From Fibrobacter sp. UWB13 (GTDB lineage Bacteria > Fibrobacterota > Fibrobacteria > Fibrobacterales > Fibrobacteraceae), in NCBI RefSeq assembly GCF_900177805.1, contig NZ_FXAX01000001.1, positions 186,001 to 250,000 on the forward strand: DNA of 64,000 nucleotides. The letters run 5' to 3'. The notes below the pieces were generated by a model, which was not told the DNA's origin, ran no database searches, and saw only the letters and a program-made list of their open reading frames with translations. A program made the position numbers and the translations under genes. Positions 36,868-44,301 of this stretch are shown here, piece after piece. Every line of letters starts with the position of its first letter. Positions within the stretch are counted from its first letter, which is position 1.

Positions 36868-37215
36868 TTACACTTCGTCTAAATTGTAGCCGAATTGCAC
36901 AATGGCGCCGGTATTGGCTTCACGGAAAATGCGCAAGTGGGCGAGCCCATCGAGGATGGCGTTGTCGAGCGAGTCCTGATTTTGCGCCGCATCGTACCCA
37001 AGTTCAATGGTGGGTATGTCCTGCGAACCTTTGTAACCCTCGTGGATGACCTTCACGTAAGTGTATTCCGGATCCATCTCAAGGATTGCTTCGTGGATAT
37101 GCTTGTCGTTATAGCCCGGATCGCTCTCGAATGATTGTTCGGAACGGCTGCGGATTGTAAGTGAACCGCAATAGCCATCCTGTTTAAATTTCAACCATTT
37201 TTGTCCGACTGTCAT
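36868..37215 (-). CDS. Hypothetical cytoplasmic protein upstream of the U32 gene
   Basis: A 115-residue protein with no signal or membrane segment. Its sequence mixes acidic and aromatic residues (EMDPEYTYVKVIHEGYKG, QVFREANTG-like end), and no family is recognised. It ends 17 bases before the U32 gene, in the same direction, so it is probably co-transcribed. The ATG at 37215 follows GAGGG. It diverges from the small lipoprotein gene across 32 bases. Confidence 0.65.
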   Translation of the reverse strand: MTVGQKWLKFKQDGYCGSLTIRSRSEQSFESDPGYNDKHIHEAILEMDPEYTYVKVIHEGYKGSQDIPTIELGYDAAQNQDSLDNAILDGLAHLRIFREANTGAIVQFGYNLDEV

Positions 37216-37247
37216 AATTCCCTCAAAAAATAATCTAATTTTGCGTT

Positions 37248-37466
37248 ATGTTCAAGAAATCCCTTATTTTGTCGTCTTTAGTTTGCATTTCAATGTTTGG
37301 ATTCTCGGGCTGCTCCAACCAGGAGGCTGAGTACAAAATTGCAACTCTTACCGAAGAAAATGCCCGTCTGGCACGTCAAGTCCTTGTTCTCAAGGCTACT
37401 TTGGATTCATTGAACGCCCACAACAAGGCTGTGGATCACTCGCTCAAGTCCCTGGACATGAAATAA
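37248..37466 (+). CDS. Small coiled-coil lipoprotein ending in lysine (Lpp-like candidate)
   Basis: A 72-residue protein with a lipoprotein signal and lipobox FSGC (Cys 22). A single continuous amphipathic helix follows with heptad-like Leu/Val/Ile spacing (IATLTEENARLARQVLVLKA), ending SLDMK. Size, lipid anchor, coiled coil and C-terminal Lys match the architecture of Braun's lipoprotein. Sequence homology is not evident. It may tether outer membrane to peptidoglycan. Confidence 0.7.
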   Translation: MFKKSLILSSLVCISMFGFSGCSNQEAEYKIATLTEENARLARQVLVLKATLDSLNAHNKAVDHSLKSLDMK

Positions 37467-37566
37467 GAGAAACTTTGGGCTCATGTGCTCAAAAAAACAT
37501 ACAATTTTCTCTCATTTTCTTACAATAAACCGATTTTCTGCACGAAAAATTTGTTAAATTTGCGCT

Positions 37567-37745
37567 CGTGACTGGCCCCGGTTTGTCGCCACGGCGAAAA
37601 CCATTTTTGCTTCCCACGTGAAGCCCCCGCGACCGTCAAGTCTCCAAGGAGGCGCTAGTAAGATGGTCTTTAATTAACCCACACATTCCAGTCACCCCGC
37701 TTGCAGGTTATTTTCCAGCCTGCTCGTGTGGTTCAACCCTTACTT
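37567..37745 (+). ncRNA. Candidate structured leader RNA or small RNA
   Basis: GTGACTGG (37568-37575) pairs with CCAGTCAC (37689-37696), enclosing several hairpins: GGTTT-G-TCGC/GCGA-AAACC, GCTTC/GAAGC, CTCC-AA-GGAG. A second stem, GCAGG/CCTGC, and an ACCCACAC/GTGTGGTT pairing follow. The segment CCCCCGCGACCGT near 37624 recalls the core of cobalamin riboswitches, but other required parts were not matched. It ends about 15 bases before the ATG of the next gene, preceded by GAGGTG. Confidence 0.5.
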
Positions 37746-37759
37746 TATGAGGTGCCCAC

Positions 37760-38389
37760 ATGGAAATAATCGCTCTCGCACTTTCACTCCTCGCAGTGAT
37801 TCTGTGCATTGTTATCCTTGTTAAGGTTAATAAGCTTCTCACGATGCTTCGTACCCCGATTTTCAAGAAGCTCACCCCGGACATGAACTTGAAGCCGTCC
37901 GCCCGTCGCCCGATCAGCGCACAGGAAATGGCTCAGCGTGGTGGCAACAATAAGGAAAATCGCCAGAACAAGGAACGTCCGAACAACAATAATAAGGACA
38001 ACCGCAATCAGCAGCAGGCTCAGGCTCATGCCCCTGCAACGCGTGATCGCAATGAACAACAACAGCGTCCGGAACGTGGCCCGCGCCGCGAACGCCGCCC
38101 GGAACGCCCGCATCGTGAAGCTAACGCTGAAGCTCCTGTTGCTGCTGCAGAACAGGCCGCTCCGGTTGCACCGGCTGCTGAAGCTCCGGTCGCCGAAGCT
38201 CGTCGCCCGCTCGCTCCGCGCATTCCGGTTGAAACTCCGGCCGCTCCGGCTGTCGAAGCTGCCCCGGTCGCTCCGGTTGCTGAAGCCCCGGCTGAAGCTG
38301 CTGCAGAAACCGCTTTTGATCCGTCCAAGGTCCGCTATGGCCGCCGCAACGTGATCAAGAAGGCTCCGGAACTCTCCGAAGAAGCTTAA
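37760..38389 (+). CDS. Membrane-anchored, intrinsically disordered basic/Ala-Pro protein
   Basis: A 209-residue protein. Residues 1-25 form one membrane helix, then a conserved-looking cytoplasmic stretch (KKLTPDMNLKPSARRP). About residues 60-115 are extremely rich in Asn, Gln, Arg and Glu (RGPRRERRPERPHRE), followed by an Ala-Pro-Val-rich repeat region and an ordered end FDPSKVRYGRRNVIKK. The composition resembles the disordered RNA-binding tails of RNase E-like proteins. No catalytic domain is present. It is preceded by a structured RNA candidate and ends at a terminator. Confidence 0.65.
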   Translation: MEIIALALSLLAVILCIVILVKVNKLLTMLRTPIFKKLTPDMNLKPSARRPISAQEMAQRGGNNKENRQNKERPNNNNKDNRNQQQAQAHAPATRDRNEQQQRPERGPRRERRPERPHREANAEAPVAAAEQAAPVAPAAEAPVAEARRPLAPRIPVETPAAPAVEAAPVAPVAEAPAEAAAETAFDPSKVRYGRRNVIKKAPELSEEA

Positions 38390-38406
38390 TTCTCACGAGA
38401 ATTTGC

Positions 38407-38441
38407 AAAAAATCCCAGTCCAACCGGACTGGGATTTTTTT
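38407..38441. terminator. Terminator after the disordered-protein gene
   Basis: AAAATCCCAGTCC and GGACTGGGATTTT form a long perfect stem around AACC, followed by T residues. Confidence 0.92.
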
Positions 38442-38519
38442 TGTTTAAGGTTCGATAAACTTGGATGAATGATTGCTATTTTTGCAAATGACCTAATTTC
38501 AAAGACGCGTGCTATTATT

Positions 38520-39158
38520 ATGAAACTCTCAAAACTCCCGTGGTTGTCTGTATTGACTTTGTCGGCTTTGTGCCTTGTTGCTTGTAAGGAACTCGATACT
38601 CATAATGAGTATAGGGGTAAGGTCCTTACGCATAATTTTACCGATCCAAGGGACAATCAGTCGTATCCGGTTGTTAACATTGGTTTGCAAGTTTGGATGG
38701 CGGCGAATTTGAACTATGAAATGAGCGGTAGCTATTGTAGTAAGAATCGCTTAGAAACATATTGCGCTAAATATGGTCGCATTTACTCATGGGAGGCTGC
38801 GCAAAATGCCTGCCCTGCAGGCTGGCACCTTCCGAGCAAGGCTGAATTGGAAACTTTGATAACTACTGTTGGTGGAGATTCGATTGCAGGCAGGGTGCTG
38901 AAGAGTAAAACCGGCTGGCGCAATGATGAAAATGGTACAGACGACGTCGGCTTTAATGCACTCCCTGGCGGCTTTGGAAGTTCTTATCCGGATTTTGGTT
39001 ATCATATTATTCTTGATGGTCTTATAGGATCATTTTGGAGTTCCACCGTGTCTGATTCTGACAAGGTGTACTTCATGCACTTGGACTATCAGGATGTGGC
39101 TACTATACAGAACCCTAAGAAAAATTGGGGGCATTCTGTTCGTTGCGTAAAAGACTAG
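38520..39158 (+). CDS. FISUMP-domain lipoprotein
   Basis: The start at ATG 38520 gives a lipoprotein signal with the lipobox LVAC. The rest is a Fibrobacter succinogenes major paralogous (FISUMP, TIGR02145-type) domain: FTDPRDNQSYPVVNIGLQVW, MAANLNYEMSGSYC, CAKYGRIYSWEAAQNACPAG, WHLPSKAEL, and the end HSVRCVKD. FISUMP proteins are abundant surface proteins of this group with unknown function. It resembles the C-terminus of the 841-residue protein 500 bases downstream. Confidence 0.88.
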   Translation: MKLSKLPWLSVLTLSALCLVACKELDTHNEYRGKVLTHNFTDPRDNQSYPVVNIGLQVWMAANLNYEMSGSYCSKNRLETYCAKYGRIYSWEAAQNACPAGWHLPSKAELETLITTVGGDSIAGRVLKSKTGWRNDENGTDDVGFNALPGGFGSSYPDFGYHIILDGLIGSFWSSTVSDSDKVYFMHLDYQDVATIQNPKKNWGHSVRCVKD

Positions 39159-39176
39159 GTTTGATTTCGTTCGAAA

Positions 39177-39356
39177 ATGGCGTTTTTGCGTAAAAATAGC
39201 ATTATTCCGTTGAAACGTAATCAACGGTTTCTTGATACTGAAGCGAGCATCAAGGCTTTGCGTGGCGGTCTCTCGAAGTATGCGAATCCCGAATTGCGTT
39301 CGCAGGAAAGTTCTGCTTGGGCTTCTGCCGTAGAGGAAAAGTTTGCAAAACGTTGA
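39177..39356 (+). CDS. Short ORF of 59 residues, possibly a degraded or frameshifted gene
   Basis: ATG 39177 to TGA 39354-39356 encodes 59 residues with the coherent segment TEASIKALRGGLSKYANPEL followed by SSAWASAVEEKFAKR. The pattern recalls small antitoxin-like proteins, but I cannot name a family. Just after the stop, the +1 frame continues with NVDVAFDKALKKASSLEKPL before TGA at about 39420, which also looks coding. One base change in the AAAA run would fuse them. No clear ribosome site was seen. The rest of the gap to 39638 shows nothing convincing. Confidence 0.4.
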   Translation: MAFLRKNSIIPLKRNQRFLDTEASIKALRGGLSKYANPELRSQESSAWASAVEEKFAKR

Positions 39357-39638
39357 TGTAGCCTTTGATAAGGCTTTGAAAAAAGCATCTTCGTTAGAAA
39401 AGCCTTTATACTCGTTATGAAAATTTTTTCTACTGTATTTTTTTATTGGCAAATATTGCGTATTAAGTTATTTTTGCTGTACGATGTTGGGGAATGCTCA
39501 ATTTATATGTTTAAACAGGTTGGTCAATTTGCACGCCTGTAAAACGCATTTTCCCGTTTTTCTAAACTTACATTGTCAAATTTATGCACTCCGTATTGGC
39601 GAGGTGCTTTTCTGTATTTATAAATCGAGGAAAACAGC

Positions 39639-42164
39639 ATGAAAAGATGTTCCATAAATCGTTATGCAGTTGGTGCCGTTGTTCTTGCAATGGTGAACAT
39701 CTTGCTTATCGCTTGCGGAGGCGACTCCGGTAGTTCCACGAAACCCGCCGACGATGGTCGTGAGGTGGCAACTGTTGTTGACATGGGACGCTGCACTAAT
39801 GAACGTGAAGGCGATACTGTTTATGTCGCAGAAAAAATGACGGACTACCTTTGCAAGAATCGTACATGGGTGGATTTGAGTACGGTCTCTGACGACGAGA
39901 AAACGCTTTCCTCGTCAAGCGTTGCAAAGGGCACATTGTCTGCAGCTTCCGGTAATTCCTCCGCCGTTCAGGGGACATCTTCTGCTACTTCTGTTTCGGG
40001 AACTTCGGCAGGCAAAGAATCGGATCCGGCTCAGGGATTCATTCGGGAGAATATTTCTGTGACAGGTGTTGCTCAGAAGGGACCGTTCAAATTCGGTTCG
40101 CCGCTAAACTTGTATGAATTGAAAAAAAATTTGAATCCCTCTGGTCGTGTGTACAACGATGAAATCAACAGTAACAAGGGTGATTTCGTCATACCGAAGG
40201 TGAGCTTTGCTTACCCATACGCAAAACTTGAAGTCACTGGCCTCTACAGAAACGAGGTGACTGGCGAATGGTCCAAGGAACCTATGACGCTTTTTGCTTT
40301 GACCGATTTTTCGGATAAGAGAGCACAAACGAATTCAGATGAGCGTGTGCAGGTCAATATAAATTTGCTTACCCATTTGGAATATGACCGAGCCCTTTAT
40401 TTGGTGCAAGAAAAGGGCTACAGCGTCTATGCCGCGAAAAAACAGGCCGCTCAGGAGATCATGACGGCTTTTGAATTTGCGACCGCTGTGACTTATTCCG
40501 AAGACTTTGCCATCTTCCAGAACGATGGTGTAGGCTCGGGAACTATTGCGGGCAACGGAACTCTTCTCGCTATTTCTGCACTTGTTATGGGGAACCGTAG
40601 CGACGCTGAAATTCAAAGCGTCATCGACCAATTCCGTGAAGACGTCAAGACGGACGGCGAATGGAACGATTTGCAAACGAAAACCAACATGGCGGACTGG
40701 GCCCGCGATTTTAAATACGGCACCATTCGTGCTGCTGTAAAGAGCTGGAACATTTTGGATATCCCGGATTACGAAACTTACTTGGATGTCTATTGGAACA
40801 ATGTTTATGGCTTAGGCGGATGCTCTGAAATCCGTAAGGGGACTGTTGCCCCGAATAGCAATAAGTTGAGTAAATATTATAACGAATATTTTATTTGTAA
40901 AGTAGATGGCTCGAAATATAGCTGGGTGTCTGCAACTACAATAGAAAAAGACACTTACGAATGGGCCTCTGGGAAATCTGGCGAATTCAAGAAAGGTAAT
41001 GTGACTGATACCATATATACTTATAACGGCACCAAGTGGGAGGTTGCTGCGAGGGAAACTACCATTGGCGTTTGCGGATCAAAGAACGCTGGTGAGGTGA
41101 GTAAGTTTAACGGAATATATTACATCTGCAAGAGTAATGCTTGGGGAACAGCGACTGTGCTGGAATATGATACTTATGGCTGGAAAGCTGGAAGCGAAGG
41201 CTCTGTGAAAGCCGGTAATGTGAATTCTGATAAATATTATGTGTATGAAAATGGCGCTTGGCGGGCATCGGGTGGAGAGATTGAAAATAATCTTGGTGCG
41301 TGTGTTACGAGTCGTGAAGGCGAAGTAGGTGAGTCTGGGAATGCTTATTATGTCTGCAAGTCAAGCGTGTGGACAACCGCAACTGGTATCGAAAAAAATT
41401 TAGGTGGGTGTACTGCTAAACGAGAAGGTGAAATTGACTTGTATGGAAACACCTATTACATCTGCAAGAATAAAACTTGGACAATAACATCGTCTTCCTC
41501 TAGCTCGGCAAAAATGTCTAGTAGCAGTTCTTCTCAAAATGCCGTAGATCCATCGACTGTTGTTAAGGGGACTATGACGGATTCACGAGACGGTCAAATT
41601 TACAAAACTGTGAAAATAGGTAATCAGACTTGGATGGCTGAAAACTTAAACTACAAAACAGCAAATAGCTATTGTTATAATGACAGCTCGTCTTACTGTT
41701 CCAAATACGGTCGCCTTTACACTTGGGCCGCTGCAATGGATAGTGCTGGTACATGGGGTGCGAATGGCAAAGGCTGCGGATACAATAAGACTTGCTCGCC
41801 GACCTACCCGGTGCGAGGAGTTTGTCCCGAAGGCTGGCATTTGCCGACTCAAACGGAATGGAAAACCCTGTTCACGGCGGTGGGTGGACATTCTGCTGAG
41901 GGCAGGGTGCTCAAGTTCACGTCCGGATGGTATAGTAATGGCAACGGCACGGACGCGTTCTCGTTCTCGGCGTTGCCTGCTGGCAACAGGCTCGACGATG
42001 GAAGTTACAACCGCAAGGGCTACGAAGCGTACTTCTGGAGTTCTACAGGGGACGATAGCGACCTCGCGTACCGCATGCGCTTGGTCTGCAACTACGACAA
42101 TGCGTTCCTGAACTACAACAACTTCAAGTACGACGGGTATTCAGTTCGTTGTCTCCAGGACTAG
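39639..42164 (+). CDS. Large repeat-containing lipoprotein with C-terminal FISUMP domain
   Basis: An 841-residue surface lipoprotein: lipobox LLIAC (Cys 26), Ser/Thr-rich linker to about 130, then a domain at about 140-390 (ENISVTGVAQKGPFKFGSPL). Five or six short modules follow the theme LGGC-REGE-YGNTYYICKNKTW; an early copy lies at about 50-85 and the rest at about 395-620. A Ser linker (about 620-640) leads to a FISUMP domain to the end. It is probably outer-membrane anchored and exposed. RBS GAGG precedes the ATG. Confidence 0.85.
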   Translation: MKRCSINRYAVGAVVLAMVNILLIACGGDSGSSTKPADDGREVATVVDMGRCTNEREGDTVYVAEKMTDYLCKNRTWVDLSTVSDDEKTLSSSSVAKGTLSAASGNSSAVQGTSSATSVSGTSAGKESDPAQGFIRENISVTGVAQKGPFKFGSPLNLYELKKNLNPSGRVYNDEINSNKGDFVIPKVSFAYPYAKLEVTGLYRNEVTGEWSKEPMTLFALTDFSDKRAQTNSDERVQVNINLLTHLEYDRALYLVQEKGYSVYAAKKQAAQEIMTAFEFATAVTYSEDFAIFQNDGVGSGTIAGNGTLLAISALVMGNRSDAEIQSVIDQFREDVKTDGEWNDLQTKTNMADWARDFKYGTIRAAVKSWNILDIPDYETYLDVYWNNVYGLGGCSEIRKGTVAPNSNKLSKYYNEYFICKVDGSKYSWVSATTIEKDTYEWASGKSGEFKKGNVTDTIYTYNGTKWEVAARETTIGVCGSKNAGEVSKFNGIYYICKSNAWGTATVLEYDTYGWKAGSEGSVKAGNVNSDKYYVYENGAWRASGGEIENNLGACVTSREGEVGESGNAYYVCKSSVWTTATGIEKNLGGCTAKREGEIDLYGNTYYICKNKTWTITSSSSSSAKMSSSSSSQNAVDPSTVVKGTMTDSRDGQIYKTVKIGNQTWMAENLNYKTANSYCYNDSSSYCSKYGRLYTWAAAMDSAGTWGANGKGCGYNKTCSPTYPVRGVCPEGWHLPTQTEWKTLFTAVGGHSAEGRVLKFTSGWYSNGNGTDAFSFSALPAGNRLDDGSYNRKGYEAYFWSSTGDDSDLAYRMRLVCNYDNAFLNYNNFKYDGYSVRCLQD

Positions 42165-42223
42165 GTTGCCTGTGGCAAAGTTTTTCCACAAAAAGATTTT
42201 TATTATAACCAAGAGGTTTAAAA

Positions 42224-43309
42224 ATGAGTGACGAGAAAAAACATCTTACTAAGCTAGATTTATATGAACGATTCTGGATGTGCCGTGATTTTGAATTGAC
42301 GACATTGTGGCAGAAAGCCGTATTTTTAGGACCTATATTGGCTCTGGTTTTTACCGGATATGGTGCTTTTTTTGCAACATGTTTTATTGATGGGTCTGAA
42401 GTAAAGTTCATTGAATCGGGCTTTTGCGCGAAACATGTGGTTGCAATGGCTATAGCTATTATGGGTGTGTTGTTCTCTATATTATGGATTCGCATGATGA
42501 AGGGGTCTAAGGCGTGGTATGAAGTGTATGAACGCGCCATCGCTGCGATGGATACACAAAAGGATTGGATTTTTGACAGGGAACTTTTGGAATGCGGTGC
42601 GGGTTTTAAGTTACATAGACTTCCGGGGTATAAGCGTGTTAGCAAAACAGATAATCCACAATTTTGTGATTGCTTGTTTTCTACAAAGGGTGGTTGCTAT
42701 TCATCTTCAAAAATAAATATTGTCATTGGGCAAATTTCATTGGTGTTTTGGTTGTTAATTGTGGCAAGTCATTTGATTGGTTGCTTTGGTGTTTTTGAAA
42801 ACAATTCTGATTGGATTGCTGTAATAGTGTTTCTTGTAGAAATGGTTGTATTGCTTGTTGTGTTATTCGCTGTTTTCAAATGTTTATGTGTCGTAATAGA
42901 ATCTAAATGCAAACGAATGAAATTAATCAAAATATTTGAATGTAGAAGTAGTTCTTTAAAAGAACGTGATCCTGGTGTGTATTCGAAGGAAGGCTCTGAG
43001 AAAAGAATTTATACTTTGAGAATTTTTGATTTTGAAGGTAAAATTGAGGAGCTGATTAAAGTTTCAAAGATTCGCTCAACAGGGAATGCCCTAATCACCA
43101 AAAAGCCAATAGAAAAGCTCTCGTTGGAAGTTGTTTTAGATAAAGATTTTGAACGCTACGCTGAATATCCTTGTTATGCGAGTTTCAATTTTAAAGTCTG
43201 GTGCGATTGTAGAGGCGAAAATCCATCGAACGAGGCTGCTGAGAAATTTTACAAAGAAGAAGTCAATCCTGTTTTTGACAGTTTTAAAAGTGAAGTGTCA
43301 AGAGCGTAG
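42224..43309 (+). CDS. Multi-pass membrane protein of unknown function in a low-GC island
   Basis: A 361-residue protein with two pairs of membrane helices (about 27-50 and 67-90; about 165-190 and 198-225) separated by soluble parts. A 130-residue C-terminal soluble domain follows. The segment between the first helices and loop has ILWIRMMKGSKAWYEVYERA. No family is recognised. The base composition is clearly more AT-rich than the flanking genes, suggesting transfer. RBS AAGAGG precedes ATG. It ends at a terminator facing the converging small-gene cassette. Confidence 0.65.
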   Translation: MSDEKKHLTKLDLYERFWMCRDFELTTLWQKAVFLGPILALVFTGYGAFFATCFIDGSEVKFIESGFCAKHVVAMAIAIMGVLFSILWIRMMKGSKAWYEVYERAIAAMDTQKDWIFDRELLECGAGFKLHRLPGYKRVSKTDNPQFCDCLFSTKGGCYSSSKINIVIGQISLVFWLLIVASHLIGCFGVFENNSDWIAVIVFLVEMVVLLVVLFAVFKCLCVVIESKCKRMKLIKIFECRSSSLKERDPGVYSKEGSEKRIYTLRIFDFEGKIEELIKVSKIRSTGNALITKKPIEKLSLEVVLDKDFERYAEYPCYASFNFKVWCDCRGENPSNEAAEKFYKEEVNPVFDSFKSEVSRA

Positions 43310-43327
43310 TATCTTGAATAACTTATC

Positions 43328-43353
43328 AAAAACGACCGCTTTGATGCGGTCAT
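43328..43353. terminator. Bidirectional terminator between the membrane-protein gene and the three-gene cassette
   Basis: GACCGC and GCGGTC pair around TTTGAT with A-rich left and T-rich right flanks. Confidence 0.75.
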
Positions 43354-43377
43354 TTTGTGTGCAAACGGATTTGCAAC

Positions 43378-43662
43378 TTATTTGTTATCGCCATAGAAAC
43401 CGTGATCGGAATACTGAGACCACATTTCGAACATCGTTAAGTAATTGTTCTTGATGTATTTTTGTATGGTCGATAGCTCTTTGTCTGAAAGCGTTCCTCT
43501 TTTTTGGACTATGGTATCGCCATTCGATTTAATGAATAATTTCGCAGAACCAGTTTCTGTCAGTTTTGTATCGCTAGCATGAGCGTGGATACATTCGACG
43601 ATACATGCCATCGTGAAATAGAGATAGTAGCCTGCAATTTTGAAGGGAAAATATTTAGGCAT
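43378..43662 (-). CDS. DUF4160-like small protein
   Basis: A 94-residue protein starting PKYFPFKIAGYYLYFTMAC, followed by HAHASDTKLTETGSAKLFI and ending in a helix with FEMWSQYSDHGFYGDN. This matches the layout of DUF4160 proteins, in which PxI/YF..GYxxYF, HVHV and a W in the last helix are conserved. DUF4160 genes commonly sit with small partners in toxin-antitoxin-like cassettes. Its ATG shares one base with the stop of the preceding gene. Confidence 0.65.
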   Translation of the reverse strand: MPKYFPFKIAGYYLYFTMACIVECIHAHASDTKLTETGSAKLFIKSNGDTIVQKRGTLSDKELSTIQKYIKNNYLTMFEMWSQYSDHGFYGDNK

Positions 43663-43895
43663 TAGTCGTTACCAATCAAGTCTTTGTTTTTAAGGTAATA
43701 GGCTTGGACGAGGGCTAGGCGAGCATCGTCCATTGACGACATAACCATATCTCCATCTTTGTTGAGTACGCAGGCTTGGTCGGGATTGCTTAGATAGAGA
43801 ATCTTGATATCGCCGTTTTCTGTAACTGTGAACGAATAATTGGCGATAATCATGTCTGCATTGTCTGCAATTTCTTTAAGCTGTTGCTCGGACAT
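43662..43895 (-). CDS. Hypothetical small protein, middle gene of a three-gene cassette
   Basis: A 77-residue acidic protein without membrane segment; SFTVTENGDIKILYLSNPDQA suggests short beta strands and MDDARLALVQAYYLKNKDLI a C-terminal helix. No family is named. It overlaps the upstream gene by 20 bases and abuts the DUF4160-like gene, so the three are one operon with coupled translation. Confidence 0.6.
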   Translation of the reverse strand: MSEQQLKEIADNADMIIANYSFTVTENGDIKILYLSNPDQACVLNKDGDMVMSSMDDARLALVQAYYLKNKDLIGND

Positions 43896-44181
43896 CTTTT
43901 ACCTCGACAGACTTTATCGGTTGCAAAAAAGTTTTCGGGTCAATGTAAAGGTTTTCAAGTATCGGAATTAGGTCGATGTAGTCTTCGACAAGTTTATCTT
44001 GGTTATGACTATAAACGGCTTCGACCACAATATAGCCTTTGTCCCATTCTTTGACCTTCGCAATTCTGACGAGACTATACGGTCCTTTAAACCGGATTGT
44101 TCGTCCGTTAAATGAGAAGGATATGTAACTCCCGTCATTTGACAATAGAGCTTTTGAATTGACCATGTTCTTAATATACAT
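43876..44181 (-). CDS. Hypothetical small protein, first gene of a three-gene cassette
   Basis: A 101-residue protein with SYISFSFNGRTIRFKGPYSL and a central KGYIVVEAVYSHNQDKLVED followed by YIDLIPILENLYIDPKTFL. These small beta-plus-helix proteins often pair with DUF4160 genes. No family name is certain. GC content is low compared with nearby housekeeping genes. A promoter would lie in the short AT-rich gap to 44212. Confidence 0.6.
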   Translation of the reverse strand: MYIKNMVNSKALLSNDGSYISFSFNGRTIRFKGPYSLVRIAKVKEWDKGYIVVEAVYSHNQDKLVEDYIDLIPILENLYIDPKTFLQPIKSVEVKDVRATA

Positions 44182-44212
44182 TTTTTGATTGATTATCGTT
44201 GATAAAAAACGA

Positions 44213-44246
44213 CCCCGGCGCAGTTCAACTGGCCGGGGGAATATTC
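44213..44246 (-). terminator. Terminator of the SPFH gene
   Basis: CCCCGGC-G-CAG and CTG-GCCGGGG pair around TTCAA. On the minus strand the stem is followed by TTTTTT. A second small hairpin GCGGC-GAA-GCCGC lies at 44251-44263. Confidence 0.85.
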
Positions 44247-44272
44247 TTTGCGGCGAAGCCGCCTATCTTAAA

Positions 44273-44293
44273 CTAATGACTATTAATCAGTAA
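44273..44293. repeat. Heptamer tract near the SPFH gene end
   Basis: CTAATGA CTATTAA TCAGTAA, three period-7 units 8 bases after the SPFH stop. TAG falls in the SPFH sense strand. Confidence 0.5.
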
Positions 44294-44301
44294 CGTGCCG
44301 T

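Noticed and set aside
37567-37745. Firm call of a cobalamin riboswitch
   Set aside because: Only the CCCCCGC-type core resembles it. The paired upstream and B12-box elements did not align convincingly.
39420-39542. Short ORF MKIFSTVFFYWQ... before the 841-residue lipoprotein
   Set aside because: Only 41 codons, AT-rich, no ribosome site and no recognisable feature.
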